The position numbers and the translations under genes are program-made. DNA of 64,000 bases, from positions 48,148,564 through 48,212,563 of the forward strand of contig CM022665.1 of the NCBI GenBank assembly GCA_012295275.1, written 5' to 3'. This document shows positions 39,001 through 54,480 of this stretch, piece by piece (the stretch's first letter is position 1; every line of letters starts with the position of its first letter). Below the pieces are notes generated by a model, which did no database searches, was not told the origin of the DNA, and saw only the letters and a program-made list of their open reading frames with translations. Source of the stretch: Chrysomallon squamiferum. Lineage: Eukaryota; Mollusca; Gastropoda; Neomphalida; Peltospiridae.

Positions 39001-39453
39001 AAACTTCAGCCTTTGTATTGTCTGGTTTTCTTGCTTCTTTGTAACTATAGCAACAAGCATGTCATTCACTTTGCCTGAGCTTTCATGATTTTTGTTTATA
39101 TTTTATTAAATATTGTCTCAAATAAAATTCGCCTCTTTGTGTGACCTGTTAGCAAGAATCAAGTTTCTGTCTGTCTGTCTGTCTGTATTTGAGTGTGAAA
39201 TAAGTAAAATATTCATCTAGTAGTTTGTGAAATGAACACACATGAAGTAGTTAAACCATATTTTTATAAAAATGAAATTAGTTTTTTTTTTAATGATGTG
39301 TATAATGTTTTTGGCACCCACCTATGCCAAAGTATGACAAAAAAGCTTTATTGTAAGATTTACAGTTTTAACACAGAAGTATTAGAGAGACTGGCAACAT
39401 GAAGGATCTCTCTGTGTGTGTGTGTGTGTGTGTGTGTTTCTGTGTCTGTCTGT

Positions 39454-39510
<57 letters not shown>

Positions 39511-40009
39511 TGCCTGTTGTAAGCATTCAGATGACTGATGAAAATTGTCAAAAACAAATTATAAAAATATCTGATGATACACTTCACCTCCACCTAAAAA
39601 ACTAAATAATCATAACCAGTGTTTTTTGTTTTGTTCCTTTCTAACGCCAGTTTGTGTGTTTTGCTGTAGATATCATCACACTGTCTGTAATTTCAACTCT
39701 GTATAACTAGGCCATCTGTGACACGCTTGGCTAACCACATCTTACTTTCTTCAAGCCTGAAATGTTTTTATTCATTCATTTGCATGAGGCACTTCATCAG
39801 ATGGGTGGTATTATGAAATGCTGAAATTTAACACTGAATAATCATTAAAATACAGTTCAGTTATTTGAAATTTCTCAGAATAATGTGAACATTTGTTTTT
39901 GTAAAAAGATCAATCTTTTCTTACAAGATGATACATACACTTTGGCCTTTAGTTTGTCCCTACGCTTTACCATAGACTTAGATACTTCTAACAACTAATT
40001 TGTTGTCTT

Positions 40010-40040
<31 letters not shown>

Positions 40041-40053
40041 TTATTATTATTAT

Positions 40054-40088
<35 letters not shown>

Positions 40089-40946
40089 TAATAAGTTTTG
40101 CATTTAACAGAAGTGTACAAGAAATTCATTTTTTAAAATTGGGTTCTAAAATATTTTTTTTATTTAATAAGTATGGTTTTAACAATTTATTTATTTTTTA
40201 ATTTATTTATTTATTTACTTATTTAATTTACTTACTTATTTATTTATTTATTATATTAATTAAATAGAAGTAACTGGATTATGTACTTTGTTTTTAATGT
40301 CACAACCTGTTTCAGAGAGAAAATGAAAGTTTTCATAATTGTAGTATAGTAAAATGCAGGTTGCAAATTGGGATTAAATTTTGTTTAGTTTTATTGTGTT
40401 TTTCTCTGATTTTGTGTTATGAAATGTAAAACTTTCTACCTCTAGAACACAGTAAAAGCATTTGTAATTGTAAAAAAATATTTATAGTTGTAAAACGTTT
40501 AAAGCAACAAAACATGTCGACTCAGTCTGTGTGTGTCATTTATACTGTAAATAAATTTTATTTCTATTGCTTTCATACATTTTATTTATTTTTGTATTAT
40601 TTTTTGTATTATTACCATTATTTTTTATTATTATTATTATTATTTTTATTTATTTATTAAATTGTCTATGCAAGATGTAATTTTACTAAAATTTAAATAT
40701 ATAAAGCAAAGTTATGATTTTTTTTCAAGTCTATGGTAAATTATTGTTACTTCAGCTGATAAATTAATAATTAATTTACAAGAATAAAGTTTACAGAAAT
40801 ATAGATCAAGTTGATTTCTCTGTGTCAATATATATATATATATATTAATGACACTGGTGAAATGATTTTGGTTAGTAATGATGAGATAGGGAACATGTTA
40901 TGTTTAATAATACTGTTGCCATAATAAATGTATAAATGAATAACTC

Positions 40947-40983
<37 letters not shown>

Positions 40984-41060
40984 CATAATTCTTGTTTGAC
41001 AAATGAACCCCAATGAGACTAGATCCTGCATTCCCCCGTGTATCAGACATACACTACCAC
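36030..41060. other. TNPO3 3' flank, probably 3'UTR in its first part
   Basis: No further coding sequence was recognised. It holds an 81-bp repeat, a (GT)n tract at 39413-39510, a (CTT)n(ATT)n(T)n tract at 40006-40087, a poly-A tract near 40950-40980, and several AATAAA hexamers (for example 38815-38820 and 39121-39126). The true polyadenylation site cannot be chosen by eye. Confidence 0.5.
37950..38250. repeat. ~81-bp repeat in the TNPO3 3' flank
   Basis: Units with ttttgactaaggtatttagg, tatatcacatttgttcctat and aacattataaatagtgaaat recur about four times, the last one degenerate. Confidence 0.88.
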
Positions 41061-42763
41061 TGGTCTATATTTGAAATAAAAACAAACACAGTGGGGACTT
41101 CACAAACCAATATAAGTTTATTTCTGACACAGCAGCACAGCAAGTGAAAAGGGTTAACAAGCAAAAAAGCAAAAATCTGATTTTTACAAAAAATTTTACA
41201 ACAGAAAACAGAAAAATATTTAGTTTGAATCCTACACTAAGTGACTCCTGAAGGAAAAGTGTGGGGGAGAGAATGATCTCCTTAACTTCCTCAGTGAGCC
41301 ATTTTAAAATAAAATGTTCTAAATTATGTAGCAAGATTATAATAATAAAAATCAAAGTGTTTTAAAATAGCAAGATGTCTTATAATAATAAAGTGTTTCA
41401 AAATGCACAGCAAGATTGATTTTTTATTGCAAAGTTTAAAATAAAAAATCTAAATGTCTTTTATTATTATTATAGTTTTTTTTTTTTTTAAATAGCTATA
41501 TTTTATTTATTATTTATAAAGTTGTAAAATACACAGCTAGGCTGATTTTGTTATTATAAACAGTTTAAAATACACAGTAAAATGCCTTTTTATTATAAAG
41601 TGTTTTAAAATACACAGATGATTGATGTTTTATCAGTTTTAAAATACACAGTAAAATTTCTTATTTTTATAAAATAGTGGGAAAAAATCACTTCATTTCA
41701 TACAGTAGTTTTAATATGAACAGATACATTTCACATACTTTTTAAGTGTTTATTCCGAGATTTGCCAGTTTTTGAATTAAACAGCTTTGTTTCTCGGACT
41801 ACAGGTAGTTTTCTAAAGAAGATAAAATATTGTTTACTCTTACTTGTGCAAATTAACAAACACCTGCTTCCTAAATCTTAAAACCACAACATTTCACTTA
41901 TGAAATTTAATTGATGACAAATTTTAAATATGCTATACTTCACTATGTTGTACTCTAAAAAAAAAACAAATTTTTAAAAGTTAAAAGTAAACTTATGAAT
42001 GAGAAAGAAATTTAATTTTAAATTGAAGAGCTACACTCTGAATTAATGTAAGGTACTTATCTTTCTTCTTGTATGAAAATATGAATTCTGTGATTTAATG
42101 ACAATGTTTAAAATATGAATTCTGAAGATATTTAGAGGGGAAAACATTAAATGGATTTCTTTTTTTTTTTTTTACTTCTTTTTTAATTTTTTTTTTTTTT
42201 TTACTGACAAAAAAATGAAAAAGAAAGATACCTTTTAATTTTTCATTTATTTCGTTTAAAAATATTTGGTTTTATATTAAAAATTATTTACTTTATTGTT
42301 ACTTTATTTTCATTAAACTGTTATTTATATTATGTTGTTACTATTACTTTTTTGTTTAATTTATTTATTTATTATTATTATTTTTAAATTTTAATAGTGT
42401 TAATATTACTGTTGATTTCAAATTCTTTTTTTTTTCTTCTCTTTTTCTAAGTTAAAACTAGACAAAAGGCTTTTTCAGAATGATAGTAACTTTACCATTA
42501 ATATAAACATTATATTATTATTATATATTTTTATATATATATAAAGATGGTGACGTAACAAAAATAGATTTACTTTCTCTTTCTACAAAACAGCACCAAA
42601 ACCAAAATACAACAAAAAAATATAGATTTCAATTTTAGAAATAAACTTTTACATTTGCCATTTATTCATTTTCATTTTAAAAGAATTATAACAAAAATAT
42701 AGATTTTATTTTTTAACATTATTTTAGAAATAAAATTTTACCTTTGCCATTTATATTTTATTT

Positions 42764-42795
<32 letters not shown>

Positions 42796-44159
42796 TTGTA
42801 ACAAAAATATAGATTTAAAACAGTGGAATGTGACAGACAGAGACAACACACAAAAACAACGTCAAAGTCAATACTGTAGTTAAAAAGTAAAAAAATCGAG
42901 TAAAAAAGATTAAAATGTTAAAAAAACAATGTTCAGCACCATAGATGTGAGAGAAGACAAGAAAAACACCACACAGGGGAACTCACACAGCTCCACACCA
43001 GGGCAGTGCATGGGTGTAACACAGGGCGGGGCCTCATCTCAGAGTGATATTCCTTCATTGTAGGGTGTCGTTTGTTTCTCATTTATTTACTTATTAATTT
43101 AAAAAAAAAAAAATGTTTCATTTTTTATTCCTTATTTTTATTTTATTTATTTATTTATTTATTTATTTTATATTTTATATTTATTTATTTATTTATTTAT
43201 ATATTTATTTATTTCCTTATCTTATTTTTTATTTTATTTTATTTATTTATTTATTTATTTTTGCTTCAAAATAAAGTTCAGTTAATTTGTAATGAATTTA
43301 ATAACAAAAAAAAAAAAAAAAAAAATAAAATATTAAATACATTTTAAAATTTTAAAACTGTTTTCTAAGCCATCGAACCCTTTATTTACAAACAGACCTG
43401 TTCAGAAAAACAGAAACCAACACAAAATCTTTCAGTCTGATTTTAACCAACATTAAACATCTTCCATTTCTTTTTTCTTCTTTTTACCCCAATTCAAACA
43501 CTAATGTAACAGGACTGAAAATGTCATCATTGTTAACTGTCATGTCGACTGACAACTGACAAAGAAGCCAGTGACACAGACGTAGCCGATGTTTCAGTGT
43601 GGACCTGGTGTGAAACTGTGCGACGTCTCCCTCCATGGCAGCACCAAAATCAGATTATAAAAAAAGTGTGTGAAAAATATAATTTCAAGTGAGAATATAA
43701 AAATTCGTGTGAAAAAATATAAAGCAGGGTGGTGAAAAATACAATTTCAGGTGAAAAATACATCTCTTAGTAAATACCCTGATTAAAAACAGGTAAATAT
43801 TTCACTTGACACAAAAACTGACAAAATATTTCTTTTACAAAACTGACAACAGGGTAAAATATTTATACTTCATAAAAAATTAAAAAATCAAAAAGTCATC
43901 AGAATCATAAAAATTTACACTTTGGCCATGTGTTTTTTTTTATAACAAAACACCAAACCCAGTTTTCACCTGGTTTTACCTGTCACAGAACCAACATCTG
44001 GTTCTCTACTTAATACCAGTCTGATATCCCACAATGCACCATCATGAAACAAACAAGATCTTTCCTTTGACCTGAATATGTATGAATCCTTACAAAAGTT
44101 TAGTAGTTTGTCATAAACAAACATAACCTTTCCTCTGACAACTTTAACATAATACTTTT

Positions 44160-44790
44160 TCAAAAATACATTACATAAAGTTCTAGTTTATTCTTAAAAT
44201 GCATTACATAAAGTACTAGTTTATTCTTAAAATGCATTACATAAAGTACTAGTTTATTTTTAAAATACATTACATGAAGTTCTAGTATATTCCTAAAATG
44301 CATTACATAAAGTACTAGTTTATTTTTAAAATACATTACATAAAGTACTAGTATATTCTTAAAATACATTACAAAAACTACTAGTTTAGTTTAATAATAC
44401 ATTAAATAAAGTACTTGTCTAGTTTTAAAATACTTTACAAAACTACTAGTCTATTATTAAAATACATTACATAAACTGCTAGTATTTTAAAAATACATAA
44501 AGTACTTGTCTAGTTTTAAAATACATTATTACATAAAGTACTGGTATAGTTTTAAAAAAACATTACATAAAACACCCTGTAGTTTTAAAATACATTACAT
44601 TAACTTCTATGACACTTGAAAAACAATTACATTAAATTTTAGGACACTTAATTAAAAATACAGAAAAACATTAATGGCTTTTCAAAAAAATACATTACAC
44701 AAAATGCTAGTACACTTTTAAAATACATTACACAGAATGTTTTTAAACTTAGTTTTACAATACATTACACAAAATACTAGTAACTGTTAG
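44160..44790. repeat. ~36-bp minisatellite
   Basis: Units ttaaaatacattacataaag plus tactagtttattc repeat some 15 times, regular on the left and decaying to the right. Confidence 0.9.
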
Positions 44791-45103
44791 AATGTAAATT
44801 ACATTAAATGCTTAACAAATTGAAAAATTACTTCATGTTTATGTCACATGTAAACTGTTCTTGTCATGTGTTTTTCATGTCTCAGTTACTTGGCACAAAT
44901 AAAAAAATTTAAAAAGTCAAAACTGGAAACAAGGAAAGATAAATCAGCAGTATAACAAGGGGCAGAGAAAAATAAACTGATGTTGTAAGGGGCAGATCCA
45001 GAGATGGGAAGCCAACATTTAACCAAATCCCAGCACTGAACATCAATTAGGTTTTTTTTGTTATTATATGTATATGTATGTATGTATATGTATGTATATG
45101 CAT

Positions 45104-45153
<50 letters not shown>

Positions 45154-45957
45154 GCATCATATATATTTATATACATATACACACACACACACACACACAT
45201 ATAGATACATATGTACACACATGTATATATATACACACACACACATATTTTTAGTATGACTATTTCTTCACTTATTTAAAGCCTACTGGATCTGCCCTTA
45301 TTTTTTTTAAGCAGTATAATTTCACACAACCAGAATATACCAGTGGTGGTCACAACATCTGAAAATCAGCAGCAAAGGCACCAAGTAATCTGTCTCCATG
45401 GTGACACACACACACCTGTGCCAGGTGTTTAGAGGTGATGTTCATTTGCTTTGTAAATTATAATATAAAACACATTTTGTATGTAAACAACGTAAATGAT
45501 TTTAAAAAAATAATAATAATTAAAAAATAAAACATTTAGCACTAAACAGGGATGTCACATTTGACAACGTAGAAACAATGGAAGATTTGTCTGAATTTAA
45601 AGTCAACCTGTTTTAACATGAACAGTTTAAATACATTTTTACACATTTCCAGATTATTACTTCATTTGTTTTTGGCTACCATCCTTTGCTGATAATAAAA
45701 CACATGACAATAAAATAAGTAATTATTTCTAGTTTGTGTCCTTGTATGTCAGATATTTCATACACGAGAAATTCCTAATAGGCTCAGTCTGTTCGGGCTT
45801 TTGTGCATTCTCTGAGACTTGTTATTTTATTGTCATACTTTATTGTTAGCAATGTCTAGTTGTCACAAATAAATAAAACAATAACTTGGACATATCCTGA
45901 ATGTATTTAGACCTATTATATTTCAACATCATTATGAAATTAATAAGAAACAAATGA

Positions 45958-45995
<38 letters not shown>

Positions 45996-47329
45996 ACATT
46001 AATAAAGACAGAACAAAAATGGTAACAAAAAAATGGAAAAAATGACATTTCGTGCACAGTTGTGGTTGTTCTGGTGGTTTTTATACTAAAATGACGACGA
46101 AGAAGACGATGATGATGTACATTATAAAGACAATATAACATCATATTAAATAATACTAAAAAGCTCTTAAAATTAATTTACTGACTATGTATATATAGTA
46201 TTACTTATAGAAACTTATGTATATGTGTATGTATATATGAATGTATATATAGATATATATATAGATATATATAAAGAGACATTTTGTTCTGCAGAAAACA
46301 AACACTGAAGATAACTGACACAGAATTAATATTGTTAGTTCAAACATCTCTAGCAAAAAATGCATAACTGTATAGCATATTTCAAATACAATAATTTGCA
46401 GCATACTATATTAAAATGTTGTCATATTAAATAGGACAATGTTGGACATAATATTGTATTTAAAATGTATATTATGTTGAACAGTACAGTGTTGTTTAGA
46501 ATATTGTATTCAAACTTTTGTACATTACATTAACTTGTACAGTATTGTACAGAATATTGTATTTAAAATGTTGTATGTTATACTGATTGTTACAAGACCA
46601 TGTGAAGATGATAGTCTAGCAGCAGACAAACATCAAAGTCTGTTTGAAACACAGAAACACTGCTAGGTTCGTGAGACTTAACACAGGGAATGTCTTAATT
46701 TGGAACTTCAATAGACACAAAGCAGTAAATTTATTTATAAAAGTTAATTAGGTAAATGCTGTAAAACAAAACCAATATGATTACCAGTTTGTAACCCCAG
46801 CAGAGTGAAGCAAACAGCAGATTATGTCTCTATGTGTGATACCACACGCACTTCATGTTACTGGTTATGTAATATATATATATGTTATGTATATATATTT
46901 ATAATATGATGAGATGTAATATAAACAGTATTATCTACAACTAAATGAAAGTTTCTACCTAATTTTCTAGTATTTTACTACAATTAACACACAACTAGCT
47001 AGATGTAGTACTGTAAGGGTACAGACTATATGTGCAACACAAAGTAAACTAAATTTGTATTTAACTACATACGGTGTGAAATATGCCTTGTATTTAATAC
47101 AGTATGATGAATTTTATCTGTGACTGTGAAATATGTTTTGTATTTAATACAGGATGGTAGAATGTCCTATAGTTAACATGGTGAATGTTCTATGTAACTG
47201 TGAAATACATTTTGTATTTAACACTGTATAATAATGTTTTCAATTACTTTCTATGTCTGATTCAGTTGAAATGAATTTTGGTTTTTAAATTTGTTGAAAT
47301 ACATTTATTTAGAAATATTAAAACCATAT

Positions 47330-47558
47330 TGTAGTAGTCTATGTGGAAATACTAAAATCGTGAAAACTAAAATCATGTTGCAGTCTATGTGGAAATACTA
47401 AAATCGTGAAAACTAAAATCATATTGTGGTAGTCTATGTAGAAATACTAAAATCGTGAAAATACATCAAATGTGGAAATACTAAAATCATGAAAACTAAC
47501 ATCATGTTGCAGTCTATGTGGAAATACTAAAATCGTGAAAACTAAAATCATGTTGTGG
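47330..47558 (-). repeat. Array next to the EAAT stop codon
   Basis: Units gaaatactaaaatcgtgaaa plus actaaaatcatgttg and agtctatgtg recur about five times and run up to the TAA at 47559-47561; the tgttgtggt just beside the stop is echoed as attgtggtagtc in the array. Confidence 0.82.
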
Positions 47559-50500
47559 TTAGTTCTCATCAAAAGGGGTGTCTCCGTTTCTGCGATTGTC
47601 AATTTCGTCTTGTTCTTTCATTTCGATGTCTTCGGGCAGTGGAGCGTGTCGGTCAAGCGCTAACTCTTTCTCAGAGAGGTGAGCAATCACCCCAGCACCA
47701 AAACTGTCACCCAGCACATTGACAGACGTCCGAATTCGATCTCTGTTGTAACAAAATTGAGACTTAATTTTAAAACATTTAAAAAAATAATAAAACTGAG
47801 GCTTGTAAGATTATCTCTGTAACAGATGTTTTTGGTTATCTCCAAAATTATCATAAATAAATAAATAAACAAATAAATAAATAAATAGAATAAAACAAAA
47901 TAAAATAAAATGAAAAGGAATTCATGCTTGCAAGAAGTAAATTAGAAAAGACTCTTACAAGAACCAGTCAACAGCAACAATGAGGGACACGTCGTCAACT
48001 GGCAGCCCCACAGACGTCAACACCATGATCATAGTGACAAGACCAGCGCTGGGGATAGCAGCAGCTCCTATACTGGCACAGGTAGCTGTCAGACTGCAAG
48101 ACAAGTTTTACACTGTTATATGCCACACTGTGCTGAATAATACACAATACTAAATATTACATTGTTATATACCACATAGAATACTGTACATATTAAATAT
48201 TACACTGTTATATACCACACTGTGCTGAATAATACACAATACTAAATATTACACTGTTATATACCACATAGAATACTGTACAATATTAAATATTACACTG
48301 TTATATACCACACAATGTTAAATATCTTTTATACTAAACAGTGTTTTACATTACACAGTATTAAATATTACAGTGTCAAACATCTCATGTATCAAACAAT
48401 GTTAAACATCTAGTTACATAATAAACAGAACTACGCATGAACTGATTCAAGGGAGACAACTGCACACTAAGCTGACGAACCTGATGGTGAGGATTTTGCC
48501 GAAGCTGAGGTCCATGCCGTTCATCTGTGCAATGAAGATGGGGGCCACGGCTTCGTACAGGGCAGTGCCGTCCATGTTGATGGTGGCGCCGATGGGCAGC
48601 ACGAAGCGAGTCACTCGTCTGTCGATGTTCAGATTCTCCTCCAGACAGCGGAACGTCACCGGCAGAGTCGCTGAACTGTGAACAAAAACACTCAACTGTG
48701 AAAAAACACTTCATATAACACACTGAACTGTGAAAAACACTTCATATAACACACTGAACTGTGAAAAAAACACTGAACTGTGAAAAAACATTTCATATAA
48801 CACATTGAACTGTGAAAAAATATTTCATATAACATACTAAACTGTAAAAAATGCTTTACATATCAATGAACTATAAAAAACATTTTACATACATTTTAAT
48901 TAACTCACTTAAATATTATTGGGTGTTTCTAACTAATTAACTCACCTGTATGAAATGATCAGGTTTTTCTAACTAATTAACTCACCTGTATGAAATGATC
49001 AGATTTTTCTAGCTAATTAACTCACCCTTAAGAAATGATCAGGTGTTTCTAACTAATTAACTCACCTGTATGAAATTACAGGTGTTTCTAACTAACTGAC
49101 TCACCTGTACGAAATTACAGGTGTTTCTAACTCACATGTATGAAATTATCAGGTGTTTCTAACTAACTGACTCACCTGGATGAAATTACAGGTGTTTCTA
49201 ACTCACATGTATGAAATTACAGGTGTTTCTAACTCACCTGTATGAAATTATCAGGTGTTTCTAACTAACTGACTCACCTGGATGAAATTACAGGTGTTTC
49301 TAACTCACCTGTATGAAATTATCAGGTGTTTCTAACTAACTGACTCACCTGGATGAAATTACAGGTGTTTCTAACTCACCTGGATGAAATTACAGGTGTT
49401 TCTAACTAACTGACTCACCTGGACGATGTTCCCAGTGCGGTGACCCAGGCCTGCAGGATGCCAATGAACAGTGTGAGTGGGTTTTTCCTGGTGATGATGA
49501 AGTAGATGAGTGGCAGGACGACGGCAGCGTGGATGATGAGGCCGGCCAGGACAGTGACCATGTACATACCCAGCTGCTCCCCCACCTTGGCAGGGTCGTC
49601 CAGCGACAGGATCTTTCCCACAATCAGGAACAGGATACCAATAGGAGAATACCTGAGTGAAAGTTATCAGTAGTCAGTAAATATTAACTTGTACCTGAAT
49701 AATAGTCATCAGTAGTCAGTAGACAGTAACTTATACCTGAATAATAGTCATCAGTAGTCAGTAGACAGTAACTTATACCTGAATAATAGTCATCAGTAGT
49801 CAGTAGACAGTAACTTATTATACCTGAATAAGTCATCAGTAGTCAGTAGACAGTAACTTATTATACCTGAATAATAGTCATCAGTAGTCAGTAGACAGTA
49901 ACTTATTATACCTGAATAATAGTCATCAGTAGTCAGTAGACAGTAACTTATTATACCTGAATAAAAGTCATCAGTAGTCAGTAAACATAACATTGTACCT
50001 GAATAATCAGTAAACATAAAATTATACCTGAATAAAATCATCAGTAGTCAGTAGACCTGAATAACTTATTATACCTGAATAAAAGTCAGCAATAGTCAGT
50101 AAACATAAAATTGTACCTGAATAAAATCATCAGTAGTCAGTAAACATTAACTTGTACCTGAATAAAAAATCATCAATAGTCAGTAAACATTAACTTGTAC
50201 CTGAATAAAAGTCATGAATAGTCAGTCAGTAAATATTAACTTATAGCTGAATAAGTCATGAATAGTCATCAGTAAACATTAACTTGTACCTGAATAAAAG
50301 TCATGAATAGTGAGTCAGTAAATATTAACTTGTACCTGAATAATCATGAATAGTCAGTCAGTAAATATTAACTTATAGCTGAATAAAAGTCATGGATAGT
50401 CAGTAAACATTAACTTGTACCTGAATAAAAGTCATGAATAGTCAGTCAGTAAATATTAACTTATAGCTGAATAAAAGTCTTGAATTGTCAATAAACATTA

Positions 50501-52068
50501 ACTTATACCTGAATAAAAATCATGAACTGTCAATAAATATTAACTTATACCTAAATAATAACAAGTTGTTGAAGTGTCAGTAATATTAACTTATACCTGA
50601 GTGAAAAGAAGCTTTAAACAGTCAGTACATACTAGCTTATGTACACAAAGTACAATAAAATGAGATTTTGAATCGGCTGTGAAGTGAGATGAAGGTGCAG
50701 GGTATGTTATATGAATGTGTGTTTACCACATGACAAGCAGAACAATTCTCATGATGATCTCATTGAGGACTGCAAAGAAATCCACCATCAGCTTCGCTTT
50801 CTCAGCCATCTTGCTCATCAGAATCCCAAACACTGTGCAGAAACTGATCAGACCTGAAAAACAAAAACGTCTTTGTTTTAATATCTACAAAAATGTGTTT
50901 GTTTTAATATCTACAAAAATGTGTTTATTTTAATATCTACAAAAATGTCTGTTTTAATATCTACAAAAATGTCTTTGTTTTAGTATCTACAAAAATGTTT
51001 CAATTTCTACAAACATATGTCTGTTTTAATAGCTACAAAAATGTTTGTTTCAATATCCACAAAAATGTCTGTTTTAATATCTACAAAAATATGTCTGTTT
51101 TAGTATCTACAAAAATGTTTGTTTCAATATCTACAAAAATGTTTATTTTAATATCTACAAAAATATGTCCATTTTAATATCTACAAAAATGTTTATTTTT
51201 ATATAAAAATAGAGTTGTCAGTGTGTTTTCAGCAACTACAGTTTTTGTTCTAATATTCGTTATCACATTCTGTTGTCTCTCTCTTTTATTTATTTTTTTT
51301 TTTTTGTTTTTTTATTTTCCCCCCACTGGTTTGTCTTTTTTATGTTTTCAATATTGTTTTTTTTTTTTTATTTATTTATTTATTGTTTTTTTTTTTTTTT
51401 TTATTATTTTTTGTAACATTTGTTGTTTTGTATGCTCTGCATGTTCAACTGAGTGTTCATGTAACAAATGGGACTGATGTAATGTGTGGTAACATATCTC
51501 AACTCAGTGTTAGCTGAGAGCAGTAAACAGACAGTAAACAGACAGTAAACAGACAGTAAACAGACGGTAAACAACCAATAACTCCAAACACCCAACTAAC
51601 CTTTGTAAAAAAAAAAAAAAAATCAAAAAAGTATAATTAACAAAAATACAAACCCAAAACGTTGATGCCATCGTTGTACGGCAGAGTGCGAATCCACTTT
51701 GTGTGGGTTTCCTTGACAACCACATACGTGGTGTTGGTGCCGTTGTCTGTGACGGTGTGCATGATGACGCTCTGGGTGGTGCTTGCTATGGTTTCGTTGA
51801 GTGAGAAGGGGAGGTCGGTGACGTTCATCGTGTTGTTGCCCTCAGGCACAGATGTGTCTTTCTCATACACAGTCCTCTGATGCTGAAACGTAGCCTGAAC
51901 CAGGTTCTCCGGGAAAATGTTCCTGCAACATACAATTCTCATTATTAGTGTTGTTGTTATTACTATTACTATTATTACTGTTATTATTGTTATTAATTTT
52001 ATTATTATTATTATAGTAGTAGTAGTATTTTTATTATTATTATTACTAGTGTTATTACAATTATTATC

Positions 52069-52100
<32 letters not shown>

Positions 52101-53313
52101 TATTAAATTATTATTATCATCATTGGAAGTAGTAGTAGTAGTAGTAGTTTTGTTGTTGTTGTTGCAGTAGTATACATCATCATCATCATCATCATCATCA
52201 TCATTATTATTATTATTATTATTATTGTTATTATTATTACTGTTATTATTATCATTAGAAATAGTGGTAGTAGTAGTAGTAGTAGTAGTAGTAGTTGTTG
52301 TTGTTGCTGTTGTTGTAGTATATATCATCATCCTCATCATAATCATTATTATTATTATTTTTTTTTTTTGATTATTATTCTCATTATTATTATCTAATAT
52401 TCTTTTTAATTATTATTCTCATTATTATTATTATCTAATATTCTTTTTAATTATTATTCTCATTACTATTATTATCTAATATTCTCTTTAATTATTATTT
52501 TCATTATTATTATTATCTAATATTCTTTTTAATTATTATTCTCATTATTATTATTTAATATTCTCTTTAATTATTATTCTCATTATTATTATCTAATATT
52601 CTCTTTAATTATTATTCTCATTATTATTATTATCTAATATTCTTTTTAATTATTATTATCTAATATTCTCTTTAATTATTATTCTCATTATTATTATTAT
52701 CTAATATTCTTTTTAATTATTATTCTCATTACTATTATTATCTAATATTCTTTTTATTTTTCTCATTATTATTATTATCTAATATTCTTTTTAATTATTA
52801 TTCTCATTACTATTATTATCTAATATTCTTTTAAATTATTTTTCTCATTACTATTATTATCTAATATTCTCTTTAATTATTATTCTCATTACTATTATTA
52901 TCTAATATTCTCTTTAATTATTATTATCATTACTATTATTATTATTATCACTGGGTTGGTACAAGTGTTTGCTCTAATCTGTGTGGGTGTGTGTGTGTCT
53001 GCACAGTTTCTGTTTTGGTTCCAGACACTTCAGTCAGTTGCCAAACTATGACTGTACATTTCTGTTTTTCATCAAAGCATCAAATCTCAGTGATTTGGTG
53101 AAACAGCAGACAGAAAACTGGGTGGAACAAACATTTCTAACAGACTGTGTCTGAGAACGTGATTTCATTTCATGCATGACTGAAATGTATGACATAGATA
53201 CATACACATTCTGAGAGGTGAACACAATGGCAGAGATGTGTACACATCTAATTATTGTCTTTGAATTTCATTTACAAAATTTCATTTATTATTATCATCA
53301 TTTTCATTATTAA

Positions 53314-53380
<67 letters not shown>

Positions 53381-54406
53381 TATTTATTTATTTTAATACT
53401 ACTAAAATTTTACAATAAAACAGTTTTATGCTGGAAGACAAGTTACAAGCATTAGAAATGGTTGTCTGTAAAATAAAGATTAAGGAAATATTCAACTGTT
53501 TAACTTCTAATAACGCTCACTGTCTAAAATCATTAAAAAAACAAAACAATAAAAAATTAAAAAACAAAACATAAATAAAAAATTAAATAAATATTAACAT
53601 AACTACTTTAATACCAGGGCTAGTGTAGTCTTTTTCAAAATCTTTAACCCTGTTCTGAAAACATCTTTTACGTTAGAAATTTCAAACTACTTTAACAATT
53701 TTATGCTGGTATTCAAACATTTTAACTCTGTTCTGAATTTCCAGTGGATGTTTCAAAGACTACAGAAATGCTTGTCGCAGTTAGACAGAAACGTGGTAGA
53801 TGACTATTTAAATGTCGCCAGTGTTTAGTGGACTGGGATAAGCGGAGGTAATCGATACGACCATTAATTACTGCCTGCCCGTGCTGTACAAAGCTGCATC
53901 ACCTGCTCAACACCGATTAGTGATTGTCAGCTCTCCAGAGACTACCTCAACGCTTAGTCTGCACCTGCTACAACAACTCCACTTCACTGGAGGTCAGCGC
54001 AGATTAATTTTTAACTTGATTTTACCTAATACTTTTCATACCTAGTCATATGAGGACATTTTCCTGAAGATCAATATGGTCGTAGGAAGACATTTTTTCA
54101 TTTTCTTTCTGTTGACTGGTATGGCCAGGCTGGGTCTAGATTTGCATTTTAGTAACTTATTTATCTTTTCACTTACTTCATGACTAACAGTATAGTGATA
54201 TAAGGTCTAAAACACACTAGAAACAGTAATTAGAGGGAATGAATACACCTTAGTCCTGCTGTCACATTTGACAATTCTCAAGTACAGAATCAGATCTTCC
54301 CAGTGGATATAGATTAAAAATTAATATAGTCTGCACTAAAATAATTTAATTAGTACCCAGTATATATATATATATATATATATCAGAATGTCTTCATGAG
54401 TCATAC

Positions 54407-54480
<74 letters not shown>

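Larger units (their letters stand above)
41061..47558. other. EAAT 3' flank, repeat-rich, no gene recognised
   Basis: Probably includes the 3'UTR of the minus-strand transporter. It holds long A/T runs, (TTTA)n tracts near 43145-43260, a 36-bp repeat at 44160-44790, (TATG)/(TA)/(AC) tracts at 45066-45246, poly-A at 45963-45992 and an array beside the stop codon (47330-47560). No splice-bounded open segment was seen. Confidence 0.5.
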
